From Coenobita brevimanus (taxonomy: Eukaryota; Arthropoda; Malacostraca; Decapoda; Coenobitidae): DNA of 64,000 bases. Below the pieces are notes generated by a model, which was not told the origin of the DNA, made no database searches, and saw only the letters and a program-made list of their open reading frames with translations. The translations under genes were made by a program, and so were the position numbers. Shown here piece by piece: positions 22,180 through 32,923 of the stretch (position 1 is its first letter; every line of letters starts with the position of its first letter). The stretch covers positions 8,564,332 to 8,628,331 of the forward strand of contig CM064658.1 in NCBI GenBank assembly GCA_032717465.1. The letters run 5' to 3'.

Positions 22180-22880
22180 AGGAAGAATGTGGTATCTAAG
22201 GTAGAAAATCAGATGAAGAGAGAAAACAGGGATATCACAGATAAGCAGTGTGTAAAGAATGATGAAGTAAAGGTCGGGGTGGACAGTGGGGATATTAAAG
22301 ATACTTGGAAAGAACATTATAATCAGTTCCTGAATGAAAAGCTGTTGCCTCAGCTGACACTGAAAGGGCTCTCCCTGTATGCTAAGGGGTCCTTGTATGC
22401 AGCATGTGTTAGGAATGTAATGCTGTATAGTTGTGAGACCTGTGTAGTAAGGGAAGGGGATACTTGTAGGCTCAACTGTACACAAATAATAGTGATTTGA
22501 TGGATGTGTTATGTACCCTTCAATGAAAGGTCTGGGGGGTTAGGACTGTGACTGAGGAGTAGAGAGGAAGGATGGGATTCAAATACTGAATATTGGTGGT
22601 GTGATGAGAAGGGGAAGACCATGATGGTTTGACGATGTTGAGAGGATGGAAAATGTCAACTGCATGCAGAGGATGGGAGGTGTGAAAGTGAATGGTGGGG
22701 TTGAGGGAGGTAGACCCAAAAAGACTTGAAACCAGGTCACCGGGTGTGACTTCAGGGATAAGGGACTGAATGAGGAGGTTGGCAGAGACAGAGCAGTATG
22801 GAGTGCTTCCATTAAGTAACAAAAGCCAATGCTTGAAAGTACATATTAGAACCTTGATAAATGAAACGAAACAAAACATG
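22180..22880 (+). pseudogene. RT-element relic with large internal deletion
   Basis: A linker-like tract (DITDKQCVKNDEVKV, DTWKEHYNQFLNE) is followed directly by the RT C-terminal tract LTLKGLSLYAKGSLYAACV, so the central RT is missing. It aligns with 42460-42985 and ends in an A-rich GAAAC tail near 22860-22875. Stops interrupt it after 22497. Confidence 0.75.
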
Positions 22881-22989
22881 TTGGCAGAGTCTCCCTGCCT
22901 TAAAAGAGGTATTAGAGTCAAAAGAACAATGACAAGTTTGAGATTAAGATCAGGATCAGACCTGAGGTAAATTATGTTCATAATAATTA

Positions 22990-23340
22990 CAAACGGAAGC
23001 TGTGAAGGAGTCAAACTTAAATATAACCCAATTAGTGTAATACAAAAGAAAAATAATCAATGTCCTTTCCAGAATACTGTACAAGTTAGAAAATCACACA
23101 CTGTAATCCAACAAAAATAATCAGTCCTTTAAAGAACGGTACCGAGAAAAACAAAATAAACAAGACAGTCCTTTAAACAACAGCTCTGAGAAAAACAAAA
23201 TAAATTAAATAGTCCTTACAACAACAGCACTGAGAAAAACAAAATAAACTAAACAGTCCTTTAAGGAACAGCACTTAGAAAAACAAAAATAATCCAGACA
23301 GTTCTTTAAGGAATGCAGAACAAAACAATTTCTGCATAGG
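22990..23340 (-). repeat. 3' end related to the twin-retropepsin element, with expanded 44-bp unit
   Basis: 22998-23060 parallels 25690-25760 of copy B (a TAAATATAACCCAATTAGTG-type tract, then ATGTCCTTT). From 23122 a unit of about 44 bp (CAGTCCTTTAAAGAAC ... GAGAAAAACAAAATAAAC) is repeated about 4.5 times. Copies A and B carry only one to two such units. No protease frame is visible upstream. Confidence 0.6.
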
Positions 23341-23755
23341 TGACAAGAGAAGTGTTAGAGGCACCAACAGCGAGGAGTCAGAGGTTACCATCAGGGTATA
23401 TCAGGGGTCAGTCCTGCCTTGTGTCTACTTGGGTTTTACCGCGCGTTGCGGATCGAGCGAAAAAAAGCTTGGCCAAATAGACACAGGTCAGCTGATCAAC
23501 AAAAACATTCAAGATGGCAGAGAATGATGCTCAAGCACTGACTGAAGAAGTTTATTTGATAAAGTGTGTATGCTCAAGTGTGAATAAAACTCCAATTTAA
23601 CACATTAATAATATTTGTATGCGTGATGATGATGATGGGAGGCCTCATACTTCACCTTAGCTTAGAAACAGGTGTTTCGTCACCAACCTGCTCATAGCGG
23701 TTTTGCAAACAAACCTATAAACTAGTCACTATACCCAAGGAATCTTTAATGTTTC
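23341..23755. other. Non-coding stretch
   Basis: No recognisable gene. A short GATGATGATGATG tract lies near 23622-23636. The last five bases, GTTTC (23751-23755), match GCTTC at 25373-25377 with one change and are a candidate TSD for the next element. Confidence 0.4.
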
Positions 23756-25372
23756 TGTTATGCTAGGTGTTTTTAGGTCGACTTCTCGTCTTAAAGGCAC
23801 TAGCAGCTGAGCCGGGGTTCTCTTTCCAGACCGGAACTAGAATACACTGTCAGAGGAACAAGGCATAAAAACTCGGGTCAACCATCCTTACACGTATATT
23901 ATCTCAAATTCACACAGCACTGAATATAATGCAAATACAAATTAGACACAATACACTATACAGGTATAAAGACACTGTCTAAACTGGAGGACTCTGTGAG
24001 GGCTGCTGAGACCCCAGGGTGTCTGTAGGTGTCTGTCAGGTATGCCTTCCCTTAGAGGGCACAGGACTACTCTCAGGGGATGCGTCGTCTGGGATGGGTT
24101 GCTGGGTGGCAAGGTGAGGGGCCCGTTCCTAGTGGGGCCTCGATGGAGAGATCGGTCCTAAGGACTGGGATCGAATAAGGAGAGTAGGCACGCTTGTCTG
24201 TGCCCACTCTGGGGAGGAGGTTGTCCTCCAATGGGGCTGGGGAGGTCATGCCCTGGGGTTCTGGGGGTGCCTCGGTGAGTCCGAGGACTGTGGTCTCCCT
24301 CAGGTCAGGTCGCCGTCAGGAGTGGTCTCGCCTGGGCGCCTGCTGTACTGCTCAAACCCCCGGGGTCACGATGGGGCTTTGCCAGACCTCCTCCAGGCGT
24401 AGCTCCTCCTGGGGACTACCTCTGTGAGGAGAAAGGGAGGGGTGTCCCACTCAGCCGCAGGATGAGTGGGCTAAACAAGAGACGTCCTCCGGAGTGGAAG
24501 TCACAGGGGACGAGAGACAGGCAGTGCCTGTGCTCTCCCTGGCGTGGCTGGTGGCCGTTGCTGAAGCCCCGAGGGCAGCAGGGGTAGGGCGGTTAGTGGC
24601 CATCCCTCTCCTGCCGGTGCGGCTAATGGCCGTCACCGGGGCCCGATTTCCGGGCAGGACTGAGAGCGAGATGCGGCTAGTGGCCGTCACCTGTCCACTG
24701 CTGTGGCTAGTGGCTGTCACCAGAGTCCTATTGGGCGAGATGCGGCTACTGGCTGTCAATTGTCCTCTGATACGGCCAGTGCCTGTCGCCGGGGCCTCGT
24801 TCCCCAAGTGGACTGTAGGCTAGGTGTGGCTAGTGGCCGTCACTCGCTCACAGGTGTGGCTAGTAGCCATCAACGAGGTCCTGAGGGGAGGGGACAGCAG
24901 ACAAAGTGCGGCTAGTGGCCGTCACCTGCCTGCTGGTGCGGCTATTGGCCGTCACCACGGTCCAACTCCCAAAGGCAGCTACAGATGGAGAGAGGGCAGT
25001 GGCTGTCTCTCCCCTAGTATGGCTAGTGGCCATCACTGGTTTCTTGGAGAAGAAGGGGATGCAGCTACAGAGCGGCCAGTGGTTGTCTCTTGCCTAGTTC
25101 AGATAATTGCCGTCACTCGGGTGCTTTCTGGGACTAAGAAATCAGCCCCACCCCGAACCTGGCGAGGGCTGGTCCAGCTGGAGAGCAGTGCACCAGCACT
25201 ATGTAACTCTCGTCGGGTCTGTTGAGGGGAAAAGGGGCACAAGGTAGTAGGAGACATAGGCCCATACTGCCGGGGTACTGTGTGCGCACTAATAGCCTCT
25301 CCCTGGTCCTCCTCTGGGGTGGGTGTCGTGACGTCCCTGTGGTGTCTCGTCATTGTGGGCATTTCAGCTTCA
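23756..25372 (-). mobile_element. Unclassified GC-rich TG...CA element, copy 1
   Basis: On the minus strand it starts TGAAATGCCC and ends CCTAGCATAACA, with near-matching 5-bp flanks (GTTTC/GCTTC). Its 3' end (GAACCCCGGCTCAGCTGCTA and onward) matches the 3' end of 34842-37689. Internally, 24540-25115 carries about 15 copies of a GGCTAGTGGCCGTCACC word, spaced alternately about 30 and 51 bp, mostly in multiples of three. On the minus strand this reads as a Thr/Ser-rich VTATSR-type repeat broken by stops and shifts. No RT, transposase or LTR pair found. Options: solo LTR, non-autonomous LTR-type element, or a new DNA element. Confidence 0.6.
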
Positions 25373-27195
25373 AATGAATTTGGTGAAGTTCAACCTCCTC
25401 ATTGGAGAGAAAAAAGTCCACAGTTGGAGCACATGTAGTACGGAGTTGAAGAGGTCGCCATCTTCTTTGTTTACAAATAGGGGAGTGCACTGACCAATCC
25501 ACGTCATTCTTTCGCTCTCTTTGCCTGGTGGGCACAAAAACTTGCTTGCTGAGCCATTCTGTCTACCAGCAGAGCACTCTGTGCCACCCCATGGTGCTTG
25601 GCCAAGTAGAAACAAGGCTGCAGGGTGGGCCAATTGTTGTTCACAATGGTTATAAATAGATGCTGTGGCTGGTGACTCATTATCATAAGAAAGGGGTCAG
25701 GGTTAAATAACACCCAAGTTGTGTAAAGTGAATATAAAAGAATAATAATATATGTCCTTTAATGTATACAAATAAGAAAAGCTAACATAATAATAAAAAA
25801 AAAAAAACAGAGTCCATTAGAAGACAGCATTGAGAAAAAGAAAATAAACAAGACAGTCTTTAAAGAACATTGAAAACAATGAATTCAAGAGTTCAAGACC
25901 AAACACACACACAAAAAAAACACCAAACTTATTCAAGATTCCTCAACCTCATCACTTAATACTCTATATTCTGACAAGATCACACCTTCCTCGGTAACCG
26001 AGACCCTGGCATAATTCAGAATTACACTTAACCCAAAGATTGAATATCCAAGGCCTTTTACCACGTGAACTATACACATACTGGTATGATCGCCAAGCCT
26101 AACAGGAACTGAACCAACACTTTCCTTATATATTTCGACATAACCCGACATTACTGACTGAAGGAGGGGGGTTTCCAACCGTCTGAGTTTGATACCACAC
26201 TTTTTGGCATCATGTGGCGGCATTTCTACTCCGGCAGTACCAGTATCTAACAGCCCCTCCACCTCAACTCCACTGATGCTAAACATAGTTCTTTTTCGCA
26301 AAGCCAATTTTGGTAATGACAAAGCATGCTCAAAAAGTACATGCATCCTATCATCCTCCGGATAGTTGATTAGCTGACACTTATAATTTATCAGTGTATC
26401 CAAACCCAGCAAAGGGGCATCAGTATTGTCGTCACTTATAACAAGGTAAGGAAAAATAGTCATGTTTTCTGCCTCATTCTCGGTCTCCACCACCACCTCT
26501 GTGTTGCCCAGGCCACCAAGTACCCACTCCTAGGAGTCCCATTCAGGTACTGGCTTTAATTTGCTTTCACAATACAAACCGCATTCTTTTGCATATGAAA
26601 TGGGCAACACACTGAATGGACAGCCAGTATCAAGTAGAGTCAAGTACCACCTATCATTAAACTTGACCATAACATGGGGGTAACCATAACAGGGTATGTG
26701 TTCCTCACCGAAAGACAACTTTATCCTCGGCATTTTGCCAAAATGATAGTTAAAACAAACACTGTAGTAACAAAACTCTTATTTATCGCCTGAAACAATG
26801 AAGTTCTGGGCAGAAAACAAGTAATACGCTTAAGACTTACAGGTGAGATGAATCCACCGTCTCACCAGCTTGCAGACGACACAACAACTGAGGCCGATGG
26901 CATTTTCTGGTGGCTATAAAGGGCCAAACACAGACCACACTCATACTAAAACCCGACCACGCATAATACGCCCCCTTTAAATGTACACTATTGATAGCAA
27001 GCTTTGTATAGCATTATTTTTCAAAGAATCACTAATATAACAGGCATTCCTTACTGTACAGTATTATTTTACTCACCAGAGTGGACGAGCTGCAGTAGTA
27101 AAAACACCACAGCTCTATAAATGGAGGTATTATTCACAGCACCGTGTAGTTTGTGTAACCGCCGCCAGGGGCCCAGGGCGGCGCTGATGTTGTCT
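25373..27195 (-). mobile_element. Twin-retropepsin repeat gene/element, copy B (inverted)
   Basis: Aligns with 9795-11582 in inverted orientation, including leader, intron-like segment, protease frame and 3' region. Its intron-like segment is longer than that of copy A, which appears to carry a deletion of several tens of bases. Its 3' end runs to the edge of the GC-rich element at 25372. Confidence 0.6.
25933..26733 (-). CDS. Twin retropepsin-like frame with internal amber codon, copy B
   Basis: The same 267-codon layout as copy A: LDTG at codons 34-37, TAG at codon 68 (plus-strand 26530-26532), LLGLD at about 108-112, second LDTG at 162-165, and GLSVIL near the end. About 15 amino-acid differences from copy A; no frameshift and no extra stop. 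Both copies keeping the amber codon means it was present in the common source, so it is either tolerated (readthrough) or an old inactivation copied twice. The splice acceptor seen in copy A is changed to TTTGG here. Confidence 0.6.
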
Positions 27196-28795
27196 ATGCA
27201 CTTATTTTGATATATTACAGAAATTCTCAAGAAATTTTACAAGCAATATGGAAAGGAATTCAATTTACAAATACCATAGAGAAATTTAGCAATGGGCAAG
27301 AGGACAGTCCTGAAAGAAAGCGTATTGTATACAGTAGTTAACCCTTGAAACGTAAAGTTTTCTATGAAATATTGTATTCTTTAAATTCAAATTATGTCGC
27401 TTAAGCTATATTAGACTAGTACTTGCAGTATAACAATTAATATACTTATAAACTGCTTAATCTGTGAACTAATTCGAACATTTCAATATTAAGTATATAC
27501 ATTTTTCTACTATCGAATGCGCCGGTGTACTGCCATTTTTGTTTACATTCTGAGGGAGTCAGAAGCAGGTATGTTAGAGTTAGTTTCGGAAGTTTGGACA
27601 TATTTGGAATATATTAGTGGTGTTAGCGACTGTTCCTACGGTTATCTAATATAACAAGGTTATAGTTATTTGGCCTAGAAAGTTATGAGCTAAACGATAA
27701 GTGAAAAAGGGGCTCGCTCTTTTAGCCCTTGTTTTCAGTATAAGTTTTCAGTTAGGTTCGTGTCTAACTTGACCCATAGTAACTGTGTGTTAACCCGCAT
27801 TATATGAATTTGAAATATGAAAATTCATACTATATTCTTAATAAAACTATTAATCTTAGATTATTCGTATGGAATTAATCATTTTTTTTTTCTCTCTCTC
27901 TTAAATAAAGGGACAGATAACTTCTAAGACATATTTGCATACCTTTTGTCAATATATGCGTGAAATTGTGATCTACAGAATTTTTTTCAAATCTCAAGAA
28001 ATTTTATGGATGATTCTACAGATATTTTAGGGCCAGCACCTGGCAACACTGTAACACCATCCCCACGTCTTTTGAAATCAGCCGATGAATTCGGAAAACA
28101 GTGGCATGGCCTACTGCTTAGCTTATGTAAGCAACAGCGAAGCAGAAACAGCAAGCTAAGAACAGTGATCCAATTGCATTGCCATGGTGGCGGTGGCGAG
28201 TGCAGGTGTTTCAATGTCCGGCCAAAGTTACACGCTCGCTGCAGAGATAGCCTTTCCATGTTATAGAGCTCAGTGCACTTCACCCACAACCACTGAGCAT
28301 AGTGACATTTAACACTTTCCAACTTCCCATTTTTCGCATGGTATTTAAAAAAAAAAACTATATTGCATATGAATTAAACTGATGTATGATTTCTCATATT
28401 ATTTTAGCCATTTGTCGATAAGAGAAGCGCAAGTAAGTTCCTATTTACCACATTAGTTTAACAAAAAGGAAATTATTAGCACTGCCGACAATTTTAAATA
28501 TAACTTGCAAACATTTTTACCTCACAGATTATCACGTCCGTGTAATTATATAACAACTATATTCAAGTAATGTATTTGTTTATGATCATTTTAAAAATTT
28601 TCCATTACCAGTGAATTTTACAAACGACTGGCAGTGGCTCAGCTTTAAATGTAGTAATGAAGCAAAATCTATTATTTTTCCTAATCTCTCCTGATTATTA
28701 GGTAAGTCCGCGATTAGCAACCTGGTAAATTAAGAGAGGAAATAATACATCTGTCTTGAAATAAATGAGAATGGATAACATCTATTTTATGCTGT
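27196..28795. other. Long non-coding stretch
   Basis: AT-rich, with a (T)n(CT)n tract at 27881-27900. The open frames near 27987-28322 have no recognisable motif and overlap on both strands. The last bases, ATTTTATGCTGT (28784-28795), are the left TSD of the next SINE. Confidence 0.4.
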
Positions 28796-28970
28796 AGGGG
28801 GGCGCGGTAGCACAGTGGTAGCGCGCTGGACTTGTCATCGGGGGATTGAAAGTTCGAGCCTCGCCCGGGCTGCCGTGCCGGGAGGGGTAGCTCCCTCCTG
28901 TAACCCTAGCGGGGCTATATAGTCCAATACAGGGCTTAGGTCCGGGGAACTCCATTTCTCCAATTTTTAA
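28796..28970 (+). mobile_element. tRNA-derived SINE with 12-bp TSD
   Basis: The head has a clear A box (GGTAGCACAGTGGTAGCGCG) and B box (AGTTCGAGCCTCG) at tRNA spacing, then a tail with GCCGGGAGGGGTAGC and GGCTATATAGTCC shared with the SINE at 15773-15939. Perfect TSD ATTTTATGCTGT at 28784-28795 and 28971-28982. It is not a functional tRNA gene: it continues into a SINE tail and has no proper acceptor-stem partner. Confidence 0.9.
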
Positions 28971-29046
28971 ATTTTATGCTGTTATTAAAACTCGATTTGA
29001 GTTTCACGGCAAATATTTGAATATCAGTCCTTGTAACTGGTGTCGA

Positions 29047-29316
29047 TTTTCTTTCACCTGAGGGAACTGGGCCACTCAAACAGCATGAAATTCTGCTGTA
29101 ATTCCATGACATTGGAGGAGCCTTAGCTGTGAAGTAGGAATGAGTCTTCATGGTTACCTGCAAAAAACCGTAACTCCATTTCATCTTTAGTTGACGGCCA
29201 GGTACTGTCACGTCGGATTTGACTAATGACCAAGGAGTTTCATTCTGCCACATGCAGCTAAGTTACAATTTTTAGTCTTCAAGTTGTGAGTGGCCCAGTT
29301 CCACCAGATGAAAACA
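29047..29316. repeat. Inverted pair of the 117-bp unit
   Basis: 29047-29158 is one direct unit (GAGGGAACTGGGCCACTC ... AGCTGTGAAGTAGGAATGAG). 29223-29316 is the same unit inverted (ACCAAGGAGTTTCATTC ... GAGTGGCCCAGTTCCACC). The ~64-bp spacer would form the loop of a hairpin. It belongs to the same family as the tandem array at 16734-17330. Confidence 0.75.
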
Positions 29317-29397
29317 AACCAACTATATTTGGCCATGTACTGAGCCGAAAGGGGTTAGGGATCTTCCTTTAACTTACTGTAGCAGGTGAATACTCTG

Positions 29398-29470
29398 TTT
29401 TAATGGCCTGAAATTGCCGTCTCTCCATCTTGATTGCTGACACGTAACACTAGATTAACATTATGGTGCT
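29398..29470 (-). repeat. Dispersed repeat copy
   Basis: TGGCCTGAAATTGCCGTCTC and TGATTGCTGACACGTAACAC form an inverted, diverged copy of the 7288-7345 family. Confidence 0.5.
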
Positions 29471-30578
29471 AGTCAGGAAGAAAGGCTATGAAAACGATGT
29501 AGAGCTGTTGCATTGTCTTTCAGCCACTGAACAACGTAAACACACATATACACACACACACACACGAAGACTCTCTCAAGACATCATAGTGTACTGAATT
29601 AACCCCTAAAACGCGGCTGTGTACGCGCGATCCCCCCCCTGTGGCGGGGTTGTAGCGGGGTCTGAGTACCTGTGGAAAAATATTAGCCAAAAATCATAGA
29701 TTAACCCTAGAGCATTAAAATTTTTAAGGCATATATTACTTACATTCAGCTATCTCCTGAGCCACATGTTGAGCCTTCGTTGACTACCCAAGGACTTGTG
29801 AAGACTTGCAAAGTTGGGTAACAAAGTCTTCACTCTCACACCTCCAGAAACCCGGTTTTCTTTCTACCACAGCCTCAGTCTGTCACAGTACACTTTATAC
29901 AACAACGTACAGGTTGTTTGGAATCCGTATTTGTAAATAAGAACTGAAAATAAGGCTAAAATGGACAGAGCGCACGGCCGACATGCAGCGCGGTGGCGAT
30001 CTTCCCGTCAATATTGTCACATTTGCCTTTTCTCGGCAAAAAACACGTATACTCCTTTTTTTTCCATCATAGGACTTCGCAAACGTTTGCCTGTCACTAT
30101 TACGGTAATAAAAATCAATGTCACTGCCAGTATTGTGGACTGGGAATGAGGAAGACCACCGCGGCGCGAGTTTATTCAGCCTTACGGCACGCACTTTATT
30201 CTCGCTCCTGTCGGCCACTCGCACTTCATTTCTATCGCTCACTTTCACTGTATCTTTTTTTTTTTTTGCCTTATTCATCAGTGTCACTGTCCAGTGTTAT
30301 AAAAATAATATTTTATACACAAAAAACTTTTACTTTCAGAACATAGAATAGGAAAATATGCTTTTATCTTTTTACACTGGAGTGACTGTCACTCGCAATA
30401 CTTATATGATTACTATGTACAATTATTTACAACAAAAAACACTGTAACTGTCAGTGCTTTTACAAGTACATACACTAATTTACACTCATCAGGCTGTCAC
30501 TGTCAGCACGTAAAAGAAAACTAAACAATATTATCACTGTCACTCTCAGTATTTTTCCCAATATTTTTACCCTTATTT

Positions 30579-31895
30579 TCAAAATCTACTTAGGCTGTGG
30601 TAGTCGAAAAAACACGGGTAAGCACAGAGGGGAACTTTGCACTCTTTGCACTGCAAGGAGGTGCGCCTAAAAGTTCTTTCCTGCCTGGTAGTGTGGCTGC
30701 ACACATGACACCTCCTCAGTGCTTTCCCCCTCTTTGCAGTGGCTGGCAGTGGCTCCAGGCGGTGTCGCTGAAGGTAGGCCATACACTGTAGGCGGTCTGG
30801 AGGTGTGTGAGGGTGGCGTTTGGGACCTGTTGAAAGCACCTGGCCATAACGCTGAAGCAGCTGGTAGACACAAGTCTTGGAGAATCTTCTGAGAGAGTAG
30901 TTGGCTGGCTTCCTGTTCTTGATTTTATACAGGATGAAGGCGTTCAACATGCACATGTCAATCAAGTGCAAGAACACCTTCCTGTACCAACGACGATTTT
31001 TCCTCAGACAGTCAATCTCTCCAATCATCATTTCCGACTTGTCCACCAGCCGCATATTGACGTTATAGTCAATTACAGCATCAGGCTTCATCACAGGCTC
31101 GCCAGTCCTTCTGTCGACCTTCCCTGTTGCCAGCATTTCACCCTTGTGTACTGTGGTGAGCATGTTCACGACTCTCTTATCATGCCACCTGATCGCAAGC
31201 ATCTTGTCAGATTTCTTCAGGTGCACGTCTCCCCGCTTTGACTTTTCAGCCTCTGGGAAGGCAGGGTAATGTGCCCTGTTACTTCTGACAGTGCCACAGG
31301 AGCCGACGCCGTGTTCAGAAAGGTACTTGGTGAGTTTTGGAGCTGTATAATAATTGTCCGTATACAGGACATGATTCTCGCCAAAGTACTTTTCCAAAAG
31401 CACTTTCACCACAGAACCAGAGAATCCAAGGGGGTCAGTCTTATCCAAGTCGACGTTGCTGGCGGTGTAGATGACGAAGTCAAGGATGAACCCCGTCTTG
31501 CAGTCGCACAGCACGAAAAACTTGATTCCAAAGCGGTGGCGTTTGCTTGGAATGTACTGGACGAACCGAAGACGGCCCCTGAACAATACCAAAGACTCGT
31601 CAATCACGACTTTCTTGAAAGGGCGCAAGAACCTCGTAAACTTATCTTTGATCATGTTCAGGATTCCCCTCACTTTCCATAATGGGTCAGTTTGGGAAGG
31701 CTCATCATTATTCGCGAAGTGAAGATAAGTCATCAGCTGCCTAAAACGATCGCGGCTCATGTATTTATTGAATATTGGTGTTGGGCACAGCTCGTCGGAA
31801 CCCCAGTACTCTTCCAACTTATGCTTCCAGTTGTGCGGCATAAGCAACATCAAGGCAATAAATACAAAAGCTCGCGGATCGTCAAAGGCACCCAT
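30579..31895 (-). CDS. piggyBac transposase, catalytic and C-terminal part
   Basis: 438 codons. Contains the family start KLEEYWGSDELC (27-37) and three aspartates in piggyBac contexts: KVVIDESLVLFRGR (D99), HVLYTDNYYTAP (D180) and NMRLVDKSEMM (D285). The C-terminal cysteine-rich finger (about 393-430) has CHVC, CKEC and two further cysteines. Known: the DDD triad cuts and pastes at TTAA, and the Cys-rich domain binds the termini. All key residues seem present. The true N-terminus lies in the overlapping upstream frame, so the ATG used here is probably internal. Likely inactive unless the frameshift is a sequencing error or is corrected. Confidence 0.93.
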   Translation of the reverse strand: MGAFDDPRAFVFIALMLLMPHNWKHKLEEYWGSDELCPTPIFNKYMSRDRFRQLMTYLHFANNDEPSQTDPLWKVRGILNMIKDKFTRFLRPFKKVVIDESLVLFRGRLRFVQYIPSKRHRFGIKFFVLCDCKTGFILDFVIYTASNVDLDKTDPLGFSGSVVKVLLEKYFGENHVLYTDNYYTAPKLTKYLSEHGVGSCGTVRSNRAHYPAFPEAEKSKRGDVHLKKSDKMLAIRWHDKRVVNMLTTVHKGEMLATGKVDRRTGEPVMKPDAVIDYNVNMRLVDKSEMMIGEIDCLRKNRRWYRKVFLHLIDMCMLNAFILYKIKNRKPANYSLRRFSKTCVYQLLQRYGQVLSTGPKRHPHTPPDRLQCMAYLQRHRLEPLPATAKRGKALRRCHVCSHTTRQERTFRRTSLQCKECKVPLCAYPCFFDYHSLSRF

Positions 31896-32923
31896 GATGC
31901 CATCCGCGACGTGGATGGCGTCGCAGCCTCACCACCTTCTTCGCGAATTGGCGCACATTGCCCCTCGTACCTGTTGGTCTCGGTACAGATGTGCTCCATA
32001 ACCTCGTCGTCAAGGAAGGCCAACAGGTAGTCAACACATTCACCATCGTCGTCCACAGGGAAGTCAGCCTGAAGTCCACACTCACTTTCGTCAAAGGGCA
32101 GATCTTCAGGCACAAAATCTGATCCCTCTGACCACACAAAAGCATCTAAAGTTCCCCTGCCTAGGCTGGGAGGTGCTTGGGGCGGCGGGGGTGAGGCAGG
32201 TCGTGTGGGAGTGGGTGAGGCAGGCTGGGCAATAGTAGGTAAGGGAGAGGTTATCCCAGGCCGTGTTGGTGTTGTGGTGGTGGTGGTGGTGGTTGGAGGG
32301 AGATTATCGCTTGGGTCAAGGTCACCCGCGGTGGCGTGACTCCTGAGTTGCCTAGTGGGAGTTAGCCTAGGGGACTTAACTTTACTCACACGAACACTAG
32401 GCCTACGATAACCTCTCATACCTAACATTGCTCGTCTACTTCCCTTTCTCGGTGGTGATGGAGACTCCGATGACTCAGGAGACAGGACAGCAGTCGAGGA
32501 GGACGAGAGAAGAGGGCTGGGAGAACGTGGCGGGCTTGCGGTGGTGTGGCGTGGCGTAGTGGACAATGCCGGTGCACTGCTGTCTCCGCTCCTCTTCCTT
32601 TTCTCTCCCTTTCCATATTCGAGCCCCATTTTCACCGGGGCCTTCCCTGTAGAGGTGCTGGGTACAGTCACAGTTTCCTCGGGCACAGAAATCATCACTT
32701 CCGGGGCTGAATCAGCACTCGATTGTGTCTCTGATTCAGCCAGGCTAGACAAAACACCCACGTCACTGCCGTAGTCCATAGAGGCTTTCAACAGTTCAGA
32801 TGCTATGGCCGAGTCACTTAGCCCCTTGGTAGTCACTTGTAAAGTTTTGAAGGGCGTAGAGGTAACAAAACCCTTTTTTGGAGGGCTAGAAGGCACGGAA
32901 CTAGAAGAGCTAGAGCCTGACAT
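31850..32923 (-). CDS. piggyBac transposase N-terminal part, frameshifted from catalytic part
   Basis: 357 codons starting at an ATG followed by a Ser-rich tract. The long middle is Ser/Pro/Thr-rich and probably disordered (a TTTTTTTT tract near residue 215). The last ~45 residues contain FLDDEVMEHICTETNRYEGQ, the family entry into the transposase core. The frame runs off at 31850, whereas the core continues in the next frame from about 31885. A single-base change around 31868-31890 therefore separates them. It is the first long frame inside the 33.3-kb terminus, so this start is reasonable. Confidence 0.85.
   Translation of the reverse strand: MSGSSSSSSVPSSPPKKGFVTSTPFKTLQVTTKGLSDSAIASELLKASMDYGSDVGVLSSLAESETQSSADSAPEVMISVPEETVTVPSTSTGKAPVKMGLEYGKGEKRKRSGDSSAPALSTTPRHTTASPPRSPSPLLSSSSTAVLSPESSESPSPPRKGSRRAMLGMRGYRRPSVRVSKVKSPRLTPTRQLRSHATAGDLDPSDNLPPTTTTTTTTPTRPGITSPLPTIAQPASPTPTRPASPPPPQAPPSLGRGTLDAFVWSEGSDFVPEDLPFDESECGLQADFPVDDDGECVDYLLAFLDDEVMEHICTETNRYEGQCAPIREEGGEAATPSTSRMASWVPLTIRELLYLLP

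Noticed and set aside
27987..28322. Overlapping 86- and 111-codon frames on opposite strands
   Set aside because: No motif, no splice or promoter support, no second copy to test.
28798..28880. Possible tRNA gene with A and B boxes
   Set aside because: It continues into a SINE tail and is bounded by a 12-bp TSD; acceptor stem not formed.
29895..30351. Open frames on both strands in the 3' part of piggyBac
   Set aside because: No similarity to transposase; likely chance frames in the 3'UTR/subterminal region.
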